From assembly GCA_016234625.1 (NCBI GenBank), contig JACRBD010000309.1, forward strand, positions 1 to 36,937: a DNA stretch of 36,937 nucleotides, in the 5' to 3' direction. Below, one piece after another: positions 18,062 to 26,985 of the stretch. The position numbers were made by a program, and so were the translations under genes. The notes under the pieces are model-generated. The model ran no database searches, was not told where the DNA came from, and saw only the letters and a program-made list of their open reading frames with translations. The DNA is from Caulobacterales bacterium. Lineage in GTDB: Bacteria; Pseudomonadota; Alphaproteobacteria; Caulobacterales; Caulobacteraceae. Each line of letters begins with the position of its first letter. Position 1 is the stretch's first letter.

Positions 18062-18523
18062 TCACCTCGGCGACGGAGGCGGGGTAGCTCGCTTGCGCAG
18101 GGCGCGGGCATAGGCCTCCGACTCGGCCATCTCGGCGTCGGTCGGGGCGTGCAGGCCCAGGGGGTTGGCCTCGGCGCGGGCGTTGGCCTCGAAGGCCTCG
18201 GTGGCGGTCAGGCTCCAGGTGTCGGCGGCGGCGGCGCGGCTGGCGTAGAGGCCCTCGGCTTCCTGGTCCTCGATGGCCGCGCGCCACTGGGCGGAGTTGC
18301 GCACGTCATCGGGAATCGGTGGGATGCCGGCGAAGGTCGGCCAGGGGCCGGGATGCTTCAGCGCCTCATTGACCTGGGCGGCGGCGGGCGAGCGGGGATC
18401 GACCTGGGCATTGGCGCCCGGCTCCAGTTTCGGCAGGTCGGCGCAGGCCGTCAGACTGCTCGCCGCGCCCGCCAGGAGCGCCAGCCGCATCGTCCGCCAG
18501 AAAGTTCGCGCATCGCCGTTCAT
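18062..18523 (-). CDS. hypothetical lipoprotein
   Basis: 153 residues, not recognised as a named family. The N-terminus has a basic start, then MRLALLAGAASSLTACADL with a clear lipobox LTAC, so the protein is probably an outer-membrane or periplasmic lipoprotein. The remainder is Ala/Pro/Glu-rich, with FAGIPPIPDDVRNSAQWRAAI followed by a long probably helical stretch (IEDQEAEGLYASRAAAADTW...). An internal Met 11 residues in (18490) would give a more compact signal peptide and may be the true start. The gene is divergent from phaC with a 76-bp gap; a link to polymer granules is not supported. Confidence 0.72.
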   Translation of the reverse strand: MNGDARTFWRTMRLALLAGAASSLTACADLPKLEPGANAQVDPRSPAAAQVNEALKHPGPWPTFAGIPPIPDDVRNSAQWRAAIEDQEAEGLYASRAAAADTWSLTATEAFEANARAEANPLGLHAPTDAEMAESEAYARALRKRATPPPSPR

Positions 18524-18599
18524 CTTGGGTCCGGTCTTATGCCATGATCAGCGCCAACGAAAGGGCGCGAGACGCCCACCGCTCGGGAGAGACGCGATC

Positions 18600-20540
18600 A
18601 TGGCGGGCAACAGCGGCAAAACCACGACCCGCAAGGCGGCGCCGAAACCCGCCGCCGCCAGGAAACCCGCCGCGAAGAAACCCGCCGCCGCCGAGGCCCC
18701 TCGCGCCGCGCCGCCGCCGCCGCCAGACTACGCGGCCACGCCCGACCCGGCCGCCTTCCTGTCCTCCGAACAGCGCCAGGCGATGGAGAAGCTGTCAGCC
18801 AACCTCGCCCGGGCCGCCGTCACCGCCCAGGGCGCCATCGCCGAGGCCGCCTTGCGCCAGGCCGACAGTCCCGCCGCCCTCAGCCCCGACCCCTTCCATG
18901 TGGCGCCGGCCCTGACCGATGTGATGGGCCGCCTCGCCGCCCAGCCCGACCGGCTGCTGCGGGCCCAGGCCGACCTGTTCTCGCGCTACCTCGACCTGTG
19001 GCAGACCACCACCCGCCGGATGGGCGGCGAGCAGGTCGAGCCGGTGATCGAGGCGCCCAAGGGCGACAAGCGGTTCAACGATCCCGAATGGGGCGCCCAT
19101 CCCGTCTATGACGTGATGAAGCAGTCCTACCTGTTGACCAGCGGCTGGCTGAACAGCCTGGTGGCCGAGGTCGAGGGCGTCGATCCGCTGGAAAAGCGTC
19201 GCGTCGAGTTCTTCATCAAGATGCTCACCGACGCCATCTCGCCATCCAACTTCCTGCTGTCCAACCCGGCGGCGCTGAAGGAAGCCATGAGCAGCGGCGG
19301 CGAGAGCCTGGTGCGCGGCATGGACAACTTCGCCGCCGACCTCGAACGCGGCGGCGGCCAGCTGCACATCAGCCAGACCGACATGGAGCAGTTCAAGGTC
19401 GGCGAGAACGTCGCCACCGCCCCGGGCAAGGTGGTCTATCAGAACGACATTCTGCAGCTGCTGCAGTACCAGCCGACCACCGAACAGGTGCGCGAGATCC
19501 CGCTGCTGCTGTTCACCCCGTGGATCAACAAGTTCTACATCACCGACCTGCGGCCCGATAACAGCCTGATCCGCTGGCTGACCGGCCAGGGCTTCACGGT
19601 CTTCGTCACCAGCTGGGTCAATCCGGACGAGACGCTCGCGGCCAAGACCTTCGAGAACTATCTGGTCGAGGGCATCTACGACGCCACCAGCCAGGTGATG
19701 AAGCAGTGCGGGACCGACAGGGTGAACACCGTCGGGTATTGCATCGGCGGCACCCTGCTCTCCTGCGCCCTCGCCCACATGGCGGCGACGGGCGACAAGC
19801 GGATCCAGTCGGCGACCTTCTTCGCCGCCCAGCAGGACTTCGAGGAGGCCGGCGACCTGAAGCTGTTCGTCGATGACGCCTGGCTCAAGTCGATCGAGGA
19901 GACCATGGACCAGTCGGGCGGCTTCCTGCCCGGCAAGTCGATGGCCGACACCTTCAATTCGCTGCGCGGCAACGACCTGATCTGGTCGTTCTTCGTCAAC
20001 AACTACCTGATGGGCAAGGAGCCGAAACCCTTCGACCTGCTGTTCTGGAACAGCGACCAGACGCGCATGCCCAAGGCGCTGCACCTGTTCTATCTGCGCA
20101 ACTTCTACAAGGACAACGCCCTGGCGAAGGGGCGGCTGACCCTGGCCGGAGAGACGCTGGACCTGGGCAAGGTCCAGACCCCGATCTACGTCCAGTCCTC
20201 ACGCGACGACCACATCGCGCCGTTCAAGAGCATCTATCGCGGGGCGAAGCTGTTCGGCGGGCCGGTCAAGTTCACCATGGCCGGCAGCGGCCACATCGCC
20301 GGGGTGATCAACCATCCGGACGCCAGGAAGTACCAGCACTGGACCAACGACGCCCTCCCCGCCACCGTCGCCGAATGGCAGGCCGGGGCCGTCGAGCATC
20401 CCGGCAGCTGGTGGCCGCACTGGGCGGCATGGCTCAACGAGCGGTCCGGCGACTCTGTGCCGGCGAGAGACCCGTCGAAGGGCCCGCTCGGCAAGCCGCT
20501 GGAGGATGCGCCGGGGAGCTTCGTGAAGGTGCGGAGCTAA
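18600..20540 (+). CDS. phaC: class I polyhydroxyalkanoate synthase
   Basis: Polymerises (R)-3-hydroxyacyl-CoA into storage polyester at the granule surface. Start chosen at ATG 18600 (MAGNSGKTTTRKAA); the track start at 18273 lies in the opposite-strand lipoprotein gene. It has 646 residues, with an unusual low-complexity Lys/Ala/Pro N-terminus of about 55 residues (KPAAARKPAAKKPAAAE...PPPPP) before the conserved part. The catalytic nucleophile is C381 in VGYCIGGTLLS. Asp536/537 in SSRDDHIAPF and His565 in GSGHIAGVIN complete the expected triad. FTPWINKFYITDLRPDNSLIRWL and SWVNPDE are typical class I segments. No phaA, phaB or phasin gene is nearby in the window. Confidence 0.95.
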   Translation: MAGNSGKTTTRKAAPKPAAARKPAAKKPAAAEAPRAAPPPPPDYAATPDPAAFLSSEQRQAMEKLSANLARAAVTAQGAIAEAALRQADSPAALSPDPFHVAPALTDVMGRLAAQPDRLLRAQADLFSRYLDLWQTTTRRMGGEQVEPVIEAPKGDKRFNDPEWGAHPVYDVMKQSYLLTSGWLNSLVAEVEGVDPLEKRRVEFFIKMLTDAISPSNFLLSNPAALKEAMSSGGESLVRGMDNFAADLERGGGQLHISQTDMEQFKVGENVATAPGKVVYQNDILQLLQYQPTTEQVREIPLLLFTPWINKFYITDLRPDNSLIRWLTGQGFTVFVTSWVNPDETLAAKTFENYLVEGIYDATSQVMKQCGTDRVNTVGYCIGGTLLSCALAHMAATGDKRIQSATFFAAQQDFEEAGDLKLFVDDAWLKSIEETMDQSGGFLPGKSMADTFNSLRGNDLIWSFFVNNYLMGKEPKPFDLLFWNSDQTRMPKALHLFYLRNFYKDNALAKGRLTLAGETLDLGKVQTPIYVQSSRDDHIAPFKSIYRGAKLFGGPVKFTMAGSGHIAGVINHPDARKYQHWTNDALPATVAEWQAGAVEHPGSWWPHWAAWLNERSGDSVPARDPSKGPLGKPLEDAPGSFVKVRS

Positions 20541-20550
20541 CCCTCACTTC

Positions 20551-20674
20551 GTCATCGTCGGACTTGTTCCGACGACCCATGATCTCGCTATCGACCGAAT
20601 GGGGCAGGCGCGACCGCCGCGTCCACTCGCGCGGCGCCGTGTGCTTGGGTCGTCGGAACAAGTCCGACGATGAC
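20551..20674. repeat. palindromic intergenic repeat, family C, 29-bp perfect arms
   Basis: The arms at 20551-20579 and 20646-20674 are exact reverse complements over 29 bp (left arm begins GTCATCGTCGGACTTGTTCC). Each arm alone also folds (CGTCGGA-CTTGT-TCCGACG). The spacer of 66 bp has no ORF of interest. It fills the gap between convergent phaC and a GNAT gene, so it could act as a bidirectional transcription stop, although no T-tract follows. Confidence 0.92.
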
Positions 20675-20689
20675 GGATGGGGGTTTGCG

Positions 20690-21133
20690 TCAGAGATAGA
20701 GCTCGAACTTCGGCCGTTCCCAGCTGATGCCATCGCCTGGCGGGCTCACGCCGATGTCGACCGCCCCCATCCGCCGATAGAACCCCGCCGCTTCCGGATT
20801 GGAGCTGATCACCACCCGCGTCGCGCCCAGGGCCCTCGCCCGAGCGGCCATATGCTCGAGCAGGCGGCGGCCAAGACCCGTCCCCTGGCTGTCGTTGGCG
20901 GTGAAGAACAGGTCCAGCTCCTGATCCGCGCCATGCGGGATCAGGGCGTAGAACCCCGCGACCGCGCCGTCGTCCTCCGCCACCCAGACCTCATGGCCAT
21001 CGTCTGGCACCGACCAGCCACCGGCGAAGGCGACGATCATCGCCCGGGCCTCGGCCCGCTCGTAGCCGTTGCTCCCCGCCATCATCGCCCGCAGGGCCGG
21101 CGTGTCGGCGGGGATAGCCCGCCGGACAGTCAC
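20690..21133 (-). CDS. GNAT family N-acetyltransferase
   Basis: 147 residues. I choose GTG 21133 ([18 protein letters not shown]), which overlaps the argC stop as GTGA; the track ATG at 21325 lies inside argC. The fold is clear: [12 protein letters not shown] at beta1, [53 protein letters not shown] with the acetyl-CoA loop Q-GTGLG-R, and [18 protein letters not shown] at the C-terminal part. The substrate is unknown. Coupling to argC suggests, but does not show, a role near arginine or glutamate metabolism; it is not the N-acetylglutamate synthase type. Confidence 0.9.
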   Translation of the reverse strand: MTVRRAIPADTPALRAMMAGSNGYERAEARAMIVAFAGGWSVPDDGHEVWVAEDDGAVAGFYALIPHGADQELDLFFTANDSQGTGLGRRLLEHMAARARALGATRVVISSNPEAAGFYRRMGAVDIGVSPPGDGISWERPKFELYL

Positions 21134-22080
21134 AGGCCGGCGGCCTCGGGCAGGCCGAGCATCAGATTCAGGTTTTGCACCGCCGCGCCGCTGGCGCCCT
21201 TGCCCAGGTTGTCCAGCTGGGCCACCAGCCGCGCCTGGCGGCCGGTCTCGGAGCCGAACACGTACAGCTTCATGCGGTTGGTGCCATTGAGCCCCTCGGG
21301 GTCGAGGGTCTTCAGCGCTTCGCATTCCTTGAGGGGCACGACCTCGACGAAGACCTCGCCGCGATAATGCTGCTGCAGCGCCGCGTGGATGTCGCGCAGG
21401 TCCGGCCCGGCGCCGACCTGGTCCAGGTGCAGAGGCAGCTCAACCAGCATGCCCTGGGCGTAGCGGCCGACCGAGGGCGCGAACAATGGCCGGGTCAGGA
21501 GGCCCGCGCGGACCTGGATTTCGGGCACATGCTTGTGCTCCAGCCCCAGGGCGTAAATCCGGTAGGGAACGGTTGTATAGGACGGGCCGCCCACGTCCTC
21601 GAACTCGGCGATCATCGCCTTGCCGCCGCCGGTGTAGCCGCTGATGGCGTTGATGCTGACGGCGAAGTCGGCCGGCATCAGGCCGGCCTGGATCAACGGC
21701 CGGACCAGGGCGATGGCGCCGGTCGAGTAGCAGCCGGGGTTGGACACCCGCCTGGCCGCCTTGACCGCCGCCCGCTGGCTCTTGCAGAGTTCCGGAAAGC
21801 CGAAGGTCCAGCCTTCGGCCGTGCGGTGGGCCGTCGAGGCGTCGATGACCTTGACCGCCGGATTGCTGATCAGGCCGACCGCCTCCCGCGCGGCATCGTC
21901 GGGCAGGCAGAGGATCACCACATCAGCAGCGTTGAGCAGCTCCGCCCGGGCGCCGGCGTCCTTGCGGCGCTCCGGCGCGATCGACAGCAGCTCGAGATCC
22001 GAGCGGCCAGCCAGCCGCTCGCGGATCTGCAGGCCGGTGGTGCCGGCTTCGCCATCGATGAAGACCTTGGGCGTGGTCAT
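21130..22080 (-). CDS. argC: N-acetyl-gamma-glutamyl-phosphate reductase
   Basis: Third enzyme of arginine synthesis, reducing N-acetylglutamyl phosphate to the semialdehyde with NADPH. 316 residues, matching the shorter type-2 ArgC. The N-terminal Rossmann segment reads [19 protein letters not shown] (DGEAGTTG is the type-2 form). The catalytic cysteine is C117 in [32 protein letters not shown] and [12 protein letters not shown] belong to the substrate domain. ATG 22080 is supported by the glycine-loop position. It lies downstream of rplM-rpsI but separated from it by a terminator and a family-A repeat, so it probably has its own promoter. Confidence 0.95.
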   Translation of the reverse strand: MTTPKVFIDGEAGTTGLQIRERLAGRSDLELLSIAPERRKDAGARAELLNAADVVILCLPDDAAREAVGLISNPAVKVIDASTAHRTAEGWTFGFPELCKSQRAAVKAARRVSNPGCYSTGAIALVRPLIQAGLMPADFAVSINAISGYTGGGKAMIAEFEDVGGPSYTTVPYRIYALGLEHKHVPEIQVRAGLLTRPLFAPSVGRYAQGMLVELPLHLDQVGAGPDLRDIHAALQQHYRGEVFVEVVPLKECEALKTLDPEGLNGTNRMKLYVFGSETGRQARLVAQLDNLGKGASGAAVQNLNLMLGLPEAAGL

Positions 22081-22099
22081 CTGTTTGGTTGCTCCACAC

Positions 22100-22217
22100 T
22101 GCGTGGTTCGACACGCGACCTGCGGTCGCTGCTCACCATGACGAACGTTTCAACGGCCACTCATGTTCGTCATCCTGAGCAGGCCCGAAGGGCCGTGTCG
22201 AAGGACGCACGAACGCA
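22100..22217. repeat. palindromic intergenic repeat, family A copy 2
   Basis: Second copy of the 8736-8837 element. Both begin TGCGTGGTTCGACACGCG and end AAGGACGCACGAACGCA, and share CATCCTGAGCAGGCCCGAAG. The middle differs: this copy has an extra segment of about 16 bp around CGTTTCAACGGCCACTC. Nested inverted arms (TTCGACACG/CGTGTCGAA and CTGCTCACCATGACG/CGTCATCCTGAGCAG) predict a long hairpin. It lies between argC and the rpsI terminator. Confidence 0.87.
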
Positions 22218-22256
22218 AAAAGAAAAAGGGCGCCCCGGTTTCCCGAAGCGCCCTTT
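22217..22256 (-). terminator. rho-independent terminator of rplM-rpsI
   Basis: On the minus strand AAAGGGCGC (22256-22248) pairs with GCGCCCTTT (22233-22225) around a 14-nt loop, and is followed by TTCTTTTTG. Nine base pairs plus a T-rich run placed 22 bp after the rpsI stop make this a convincing intrinsic terminator. Confidence 0.87.
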
Positions 22257-22278
22257 CGCAAAACAGGTTCGCGAACGA

Positions 22279-22749
22279 CTAGCGCTTCGAGAACTGGAAG
22301 CTCTTGCGGGCCTTGGCCTTGCCGTACTTCTTCCGCTCGACCACGCGGCTGTCGCGGGTCAGGAAGCCGTGCGGCTTGAGAGCCAGACGCAGGGTGGGCT
22401 CGTAGTAGGTCAGGGCCTTGGAGATGCCGTGGCGCACGGCGCCGGCCTGGCCGCTGAGGCCCGAACCTTCAACCGTGACGATGACGTCGAACTGGCCGAC
22501 CCGGTCGGTGACCTGGAAGGGCTGGGCGAGCATCATGCGCAGCACGGGGCGGGCGAAGTAAACTTCCTGGTCCCGGCCGTTGATGGTGATCGAACCCTTG
22601 CCCGGCTTGATCCAGACGCGGGCGATGGCGTTCTTGCGCTTGCCGGTGGCGTAGGCGCGACCGAACTTGTCCAGCTTCTGGACCGCGGGCGCGGCTTCCG
22701 GAGCGGACGAGAGGCTTTGCAGAGCCTCGAAACCTTGAGCTTCGGCCAT
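22279..22749 (-). CDS. rpsI: 30S ribosomal protein S9
   Basis: 156 residues, of which about the last 128 are the S9 core: [65 protein letters not shown], and the C-terminal [28 protein letters not shown], whose final Lys-Arg reaches the P-site tRNA. The roughly 28-residue N-terminal extension ([15 protein letters not shown]...) is Ala/Glu-rich, as commonly seen in alphaproteobacterial S9. It follows rplM with a 3-bp gap and ends before a strong terminator. Confidence 0.97.
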   Translation of the reverse strand: MAEAQGFEALQSLSSAPEAAPAVQKLDKFGRAYATGKRKNAIARVWIKPGKGSITINGRDQEVYFARPVLRMMLAQPFQVTDRVGQFDVIVTVEGSGLSGQAGAVRHGISKALTYYEPTLRLALKPHGFLTRDSRVVERKKYGKAKARKSFQFSKR

Positions 22750-22752
22750 GAT

Positions 22753-23226
22753 CTATTGGCTCCGGACGTTCTTGGCGTTCATAGCGGCGAACGCGATGGG
22801 CTCAGGGCTTTGCGCCTGGTGGGTGTGCTCGGCGCCGTTGAAGATGCGCAGGTGGGTCAGCTGCTTGCGGGCAAGCGGGCTTTCCTTGGGCAGCATGCGC
22901 TCGACGGCCTTTTCCAGCACGCGCTCGGGGAAGCGGCCCGAGAGCTGCTTGCCGGCGGTGATCTGCTTGATGCCGCCCGGGTGGCCGGTGTGGCGGTAGT
23001 AGATCTTCTGGTCGAGCTTGCGGCCGGTGAACTTCACCTTGTCGGCGTTGACCACGACGACGTAGTCGCCGCAATCGACGTTGGGGGTGTAGTCAGGGCG
23101 GTGCTTGCCGCGAAGACGCATGGCGATGAACGACGCGAGGCGGCCAACGACCACATTCTCGGCGTCGATCACGATCCACTTCTTCTCGACCTCGGCGGGC
23201 TTCAACGAAGCCGTGGTCTTCATCAT
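22753..23226 (-). CDS. rplM: 50S ribosomal protein L13
   Basis: 157 residues, normal length. Family features are [18 protein letters not shown] near the start, [50 protein letters not shown], and [28 protein letters not shown]. It begins ATG-ATG (MMKTT); either codon could initiate, and homologues usually show a single MKT start. It is the first gene of the rplM-rpsI operon with a recognisable promoter about 50 bp upstream. Confidence 0.97.
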   Translation of the reverse strand: MMKTTASLKPAEVEKKWIVIDAENVVVGRLASFIAMRLRGKHRPDYTPNVDCGDYVVVVNADKVKFTGRKLDQKIYYRHTGHPGGIKQITAGKQLSGRFPERVLEKAVERMLPKESPLARKQLTHLRIFNGAEHTHQAQSPEPIAFAAMNAKNVRSQ

Positions 23227-23277
23227 GGGACTGATCCGTTGCAGGCGGAGACAAGCGGTCCCCGACGTGAGGGCGCG

Positions 23278-23306
23278 CTGTTACCCGCGACGATTCCGTC
23301 TGTCAA
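23278..23306 (-). promoter_or_regulatory. probable sigma-70-type promoter of rplM-rpsI
   Basis: Reading the minus strand, a perfect TTGACA (23306-23301) is followed after exactly 17 bp by TAACAG (23283-23278). The -10 is only a partial match, as is usual in high-GC alphaproteobacteria. This predicts a transcript start about 45 bases before the rplM ATG. Confidence 0.6.
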
Positions 23307-23454
23307 CACAGGCGCACATCGCTTTCGCCGGAAACCGTTGCCGCATAAGGGAAAACTTTCGTGCGGTACGGTAATACCGAATCCAACGCGCGCGGCCGTA
23401 GTGACACCGTCACACGGGACGTCTAGCGATGGGTCGTTCGTCCGGAGTCCCTCG

Positions 23455-24855
23455 ATGACCATTTCCCGCCGCCGCCTGCTCGGCGCCGCCTCCGCCTCTC
23501 TCGCCTTTGGCGGCCTGGCCTGCGCCCAGGACGGGTCGGGGAGTTACCGCAACGAGGTGGAGGGCTACGGGCCGCTCAAGCCGGATCCCAATGGCGTCTT
23601 CGACCTGCCAGAGGGATTCTCCTATCGCGTGGTGTCGTTCGCCGGCCAGACCATGGACGACGGCTATGTCACCCCGGGCCGGGCCGACGGCATGGCCTGT
23701 TTCGCGGGGCGCGGCTCGCGCGTCATCCTGATGCGCAACCACGAGAACGGCTACAAGCAGGTCAATCTGGGCCCGCTCGGCATCGGGCGAAGCGTGAGGA
23801 AGCGACCCAAGCCGGAAAAGGTGTTCGACCTCGACCCGTCCGGCGAGCCGATGCCCGGCGGGGTGACCCGGCTGGTCTGGGACACCAGGGCGCAGAAGCT
23901 GATCAAGCAGGAGATGGCCCTCTTCGGCACCTCGACCAACTGCAGCGGCGGGGCCACGCCGTGGGGCAGCTGGCTGACCTGCGAGGAGACCACCAATGGC
24001 CCCAAGGAGGGCCTGGGCAAGGCGCACGGCTGGGTGTTCGAGGTTCCGGCAAAGGGGCGCGGCCTGGTCGACCCGGTTCCGCTCAAGGGCATGGGCCGAT
24101 TCCTGCACGAGGCGGCGGCCATCGATCCGGCGACCGGCATCGTCTATCTGACCGAGGACGCCCCCTCCCCCGACCGCGCGGGGCTGTTCTATCGCTACAT
24201 CCCCAACACGCCCGGCCAGCTGGCCCTGGGCGGCCGGCTGCAGGCCCTGGCCTTCAGGGACCAGCCCGGCGCCGACGCCCGCAACTGGGACGGCAAGGTG
24301 TCCTGGAAGCAGGGCGATGTCCGCCAGACGACCTGGATCGACCTTGAGGACGTCGAGTCGCCGAACGATGACCTGCGCTTCCGCGGCCACGCCGCCGGCG
24401 CGGTGATCGTCGGGCGTGGCGAAGGCATCTTCTGGGGCAAGGGCGAGGCCTGGTTCACCTGCACCAACAGCGGGCCGGGCAAGCACGGCCAGATCCTGCG
24501 CTATCGGCCCAGCCCCGCCGAAGGCCAGCCGGGCGAGGCGGACGCTCCCGGAACCGTCGAGCTGTTCCTGGAATCGACCGATGACCGGGTGATGGACTAT
24601 CCCGACAACATCACCGTGGCCCCGAACGGCCATCTGATGGTCTGCGAGGACCGCTATTCGGACGTCCTGCGCAACCACCTGCGGGGGGTCACGCCGGACG
24701 GCAAGGTCTATGCGCTCGGGCGCAACGTCTACAAGGACAACGCCGAACTGGCCGGCGTCTGTTTCTCGCCGGACGGTGGGACGATGTTCGTCAACATCTA
24801 CTCGCCGGGGATCACCCTGGCGGTGACCGGCCCCTGGGCGTCGCTGAAAACCTAG
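23455..24855 (+). CDS. PhoX-like (DUF839) Tat-exported protein
   Basis: 466 residues. The N-terminus [25 protein letters not shown] has a twin-arginine motif (SRRRLL) and a cleavage-like end, so the protein is probably exported folded to the periplasm. The body is the beta-propeller DUF839/PhoX family: [103 protein letters not shown] and [17 protein letters not shown]. PhoX enzymes are Ca/Fe alkaline phosphatases, and the E and N motifs seen fit such a site. This protein is shorter than classical PhoX, so phosphatase activity is not certain. The real gene is the 3' third of a 1226-codon open frame. Its TAG overlaps the heme A synthase stop in CTAG. Confidence 0.87.
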   Translation: MTISRRRLLGAASASLAFGGLACAQDGSGSYRNEVEGYGPLKPDPNGVFDLPEGFSYRVVSFAGQTMDDGYVTPGRADGMACFAGRGSRVILMRNHENGYKQVNLGPLGIGRSVRKRPKPEKVFDLDPSGEPMPGGVTRLVWDTRAQKLIKQEMALFGTSTNCSGGATPWGSWLTCEETTNGPKEGLGKAHGWVFEVPAKGRGLVDPVPLKGMGRFLHEAAAIDPATGIVYLTEDAPSPDRAGLFYRYIPNTPGQLALGGRLQALAFRDQPGADARNWDGKVSWKQGDVRQTTWIDLEDVESPNDDLRFRGHAAGAVIVGRGEGIFWGKGEAWFTCTNSGPGKHGQILRYRPSPAEGQPGEADAPGTVELFLESTDDRVMDYPDNITVAPNGHLMVCEDRYSDVLRNHLRGVTPDGKVYALGRNVYKDNAELAGVCFSPDGGTMFVNIYSPGITLAVTGPWASLKT

Positions 24856-25883
24856 AGCCGCCGCACCCGCCAGGCGAAGGCGGTGGCGACGGTCAGCAGG
24901 GCCACAGCCCCGAGCTGATGCAGCACGCCCAGCCAGAGGGGCACGCCGGCCATCAGGGTCGCCACGCCCAGCACCGCCTGCAGCAGCGCCACGCCGCCGA
25001 TGGCGAGGGCCATCGCCCGGCCGTCGGGCGACAGATAGCGGTCGCGCCAGCTCAGCCCGGCCACGGTCAGCGCCCCGGCCAGCAACAGATAGCCGCCGAT
25101 GCGGTGGTGCAGCTGCACCGAGGCCTGGTTGTGCGCCAGCGTGGCCCAGACGCTCTCGCCGGCGTAGGTTTGGGGAAACAGATGGCCGCCCATCAGCGGC
25201 CAGTCGTTGTAGATCAGGCCGGCGTCGGCCCCGGCGACCAGGGCGCCCAGCAGGCTCTGCAGGAACACCGCGCCGAGAAACACCAGCGAGCCGACACGCC
25301 AGCGGGTCGGGTTGCCCTGCCGGGGCTGGCCGGCCTCGGCGTCCAGTGCGGTCCAGATCAGCAGCCCGTACAGCGCCAGCGCCAGGCCCAGATGGGTCGC
25401 CAGCCGCTCGGGGGCGACCGAGACCCGGCCGGCCAGGCCGCTGGCCACCATCCACCAGCCGACCGCCCCCTGCAGCCCGCCCAGGCCCAGCATGGCCCCG
25501 CAGCGCCAGATCAGCCGGCGCGGAATGCTCTTGCGGAACAGGAAGACCACGAACGGGATGGCGAAGGCCGCGCCGACGAGCCGGCCCAGCAGCCGGTGGG
25601 TCCACTCCCACCAGTAGATGGCCTTGAAGTCGCCCAGGGTCATGCCCCGGTTGACCTGCTGGTACTGCGGGATCCGCTGGTACCTGGCGAACTCGGCCTG
25701 CCAGCCCTCCTCGCCCATCGGCGGAACGGCGCCGGTGACCGGCTTCCACTCTGTGATCGACAGGCCCGAGCCGGTCAGCCGCGTCGCGCCGCCCACCACC
25801 ACCATCGCCAGCACCAGGGCCGCGACGGCCAGCAGCCAGACGGCGACCGGGCGAGACCGGTCCGAACGCAGGAAAGAGGTCAT
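24852..25883 (-). CDS. ctaA: heme A synthase (COX15/CtaA family)
   Basis: Integral membrane protein that oxidises the heme O methyl group to the formyl group of heme A for cytochrome aa3 oxidase. 343 residues with about eight hydrophobic segments. Type-2 (Cox15-like) motifs are visible: [21 protein letters not shown] after the first membrane segment, [52 protein letters not shown] and the late [13 protein letters not shown], with the paired histidines for heme. The oxidase operon itself is outside this window. The stop overlaps that of the convergent PhoX-like gene. Confidence 0.95.
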   Translation of the reverse strand: MTSFLRSDRSRPVAVWLLAVAALVLAMVVVGGATRLTGSGLSITEWKPVTGAVPPMGEEGWQAEFARYQRIPQYQQVNRGMTLGDFKAIYWWEWTHRLLGRLVGAAFAIPFVVFLFRKSIPRRLIWRCGAMLGLGGLQGAVGWWMVASGLAGRVSVAPERLATHLGLALALYGLLIWTALDAEAGQPRQGNPTRWRVGSLVFLGAVFLQSLLGALVAGADAGLIYNDWPLMGGHLFPQTYAGESVWATLAHNQASVQLHHRIGGYLLLAGALTVAGLSWRDRYLSPDGRAMALAIGGVALLQAVLGVATLMAGVPLWLGVLHQLGAVALLTVATAFAWRVRRL

Positions 25884-25993
25884 GACGCGTCTTTCAGGGG
25901 CGCGAAGCGCTTACAGGGCGCGGTTCCCTACGCCGCTCGCGCGACGGGGTCCAGAGCGGTGACGTGGCCCGGTTCGACTGGCATGCTCACCGC

Positions 25994-26242
25994 ATGACGA
26001 GCCTTGGCCTGTTCATTGTCGCGGTGATCGGCCTCGTCGCCGGAGCAGTGGGGCGCGCGATGCTGCTCGGACGGCCTTCCCGGTTCGCCGCGCTGGCGGC
26101 CGGCGTCGCCGGGGCCGTTGTCGGACCGCCCTTGGCCGGGGCGTTGGGCTATCCGCTCACGGCGCTCTGGCAGCTGGCGCTCGCCGCCCTGGCAGGCGCC
26201 ATCATCCTGCTGGGGGCGACGCAGCTCCTGCGGCGGCGCTGA
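25994..26242 (+). CDS. small membrane protein, weakly GlsB/YeaQ-like
   Basis: 82 residues. I choose ATG 25994 (MTSLGLFIVAVIGLVAGAVGRAML) instead of the track start at 25964, because the hydrophobic segment then starts at the N-terminus as in this type of protein. Three hydrophobic stretches are visible at about residues 4-22, 30-45 and 55-75, separated by short basic loops. The Gly-rich pattern (GLVAGAVGRA, GVAGAVVGPPLAGALG) resembles the transglycosylase-associated GlsB/YeaQ/YmgE family and the next gene. The match is weak and the function unknown. Confidence 0.6.
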   Translation: MTSLGLFIVAVIGLVAGAVGRAMLLGRPSRFAALAAGVAGAVVGPPLAGALGYPLTALWQLALAALAGAIILLGATQLLRRR

Positions 26243-26308
26243 CGGCGGAACCTCGGCAGTCGCCCCGCATTCCTTGGCCTACGGGCAACCCAGGAAGGAA
26301 GCGGGCGC

Positions 26309-26557
26309 ATGGAAGGCATCAACTGGATCGTGGTCATCCTGGTCGGCATCTTCGCCGGCTGGATCGCCGAGCGGATCATGAACCGCAGCCACGGCATTCT
26401 CACCAATCTCATCGTCGGCCTGGTCGGCGCCTTTGTCGGCCACTGGCTGGCCGGCGTGCTGGGCATCGCCTATTCGGGCCTGATCCCCAGCCTGATCGCC
26501 GCGGTGGCCGGCGCGGTGGTCCTGCTGTTCATGCTGGGCCTCTTCAAACGCCGCTAG
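26309..26557 (+). CDS. GlsB/YeaQ/YmgE family stress-associated membrane protein
   Basis: 82 residues with three hydrophobic segments: WIVVILVGIFAGWIAERIM, NLIVGLVGAFVGHWLAGVLG and LIAAVAGAVVLLFMLGLFKRR. The pattern GxxAGWxAxxIM...GxxxNxxVGxxGAxxG is the hallmark of the family, often called transglycosylase-associated although no enzyme activity has been shown. A GGAAGGAAG Shine-Dalgarno region precedes the ATG. It probably belongs with its two small membrane-protein neighbours. Confidence 0.87.
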   Translation: MEGINWIVVILVGIFAGWIAERIMNRSHGILTNLIVGLVGAFVGHWLAGVLGIAYSGLIPSLIAAVAGAVVLLFMLGLFKRR

Positions 26558-26605
26558 GTCTGGCGTAAGGCCCCGGCGGCGGGATCGACCGCCGTCGGAG
26601 GCCCC

Positions 26606-26815
26606 ATGAACCCGCGCATCAGGAAGCTCGTCGGGATGGTCGCCATTCTGCTCTTCCTTGTTCTCTATGTGAGCGCCGCGGTGGCCATCGCCGACCACCT
26701 GCCGAGGCATCCGGCCGTATCGCTGATCTATTTCGCGATCGTCGGCGTGGCCTGGGGCCTGCCGCTGTTTCCGCTGATGAGCTGGATGAACCGGGAGCCG
26801 AAGCCGAAAGATTGA
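26606..26815 (+). CDS. DUF2842 small membrane protein
   Basis: 69 residues with two hydrophobic segments, LVGMVAILLFLVLYVSAAVAIA and VSLIYFAIVGVAWGLPLFPLMSWM, on a basic MNPRIRKL start. The pattern (R-x-RKLVG, LPLFPLMSWM) matches DUF2842, a family of tiny inner-membrane proteins found in alphaproteobacteria. No function is known. It ends 14 bp before the tRNA-Pro(GGG) gene on the other strand. Confidence 0.85.
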   Translation: MNPRIRKLVGMVAILLFLVLYVSAAVAIADHLPRHPAVSLIYFAIVGVAWGLPLFPLMSWMNREPKPKD

Positions 26816-26829
26816 GGCGGGGGAGAAGA

Positions 26830-26906
<77 letters not shown>

Positions 26907-26985
26907 ACATCTTCTCCGGGGGCCGCGAACGACCACCGTGGGGAGCGCCCTTATAGGGACCGACCCCGGCCCCGGCAACTCGAAT

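Noticed and set aside
21175-24855. 1226-codon plus-strand ORF
   Set aside because: Its first two thirds run antisense through argC, rpsI and rplM and read as low-complexity Arg/Gly/Val sequence. Only the last 466 codons are the PhoX-like gene.
23410-25749. 779-codon minus-strand ORF
   Set aside because: It overlaps the PhoX-like gene and, in another frame, ctaA; the composition is that of a GC-rich shadow and no domain is visible.
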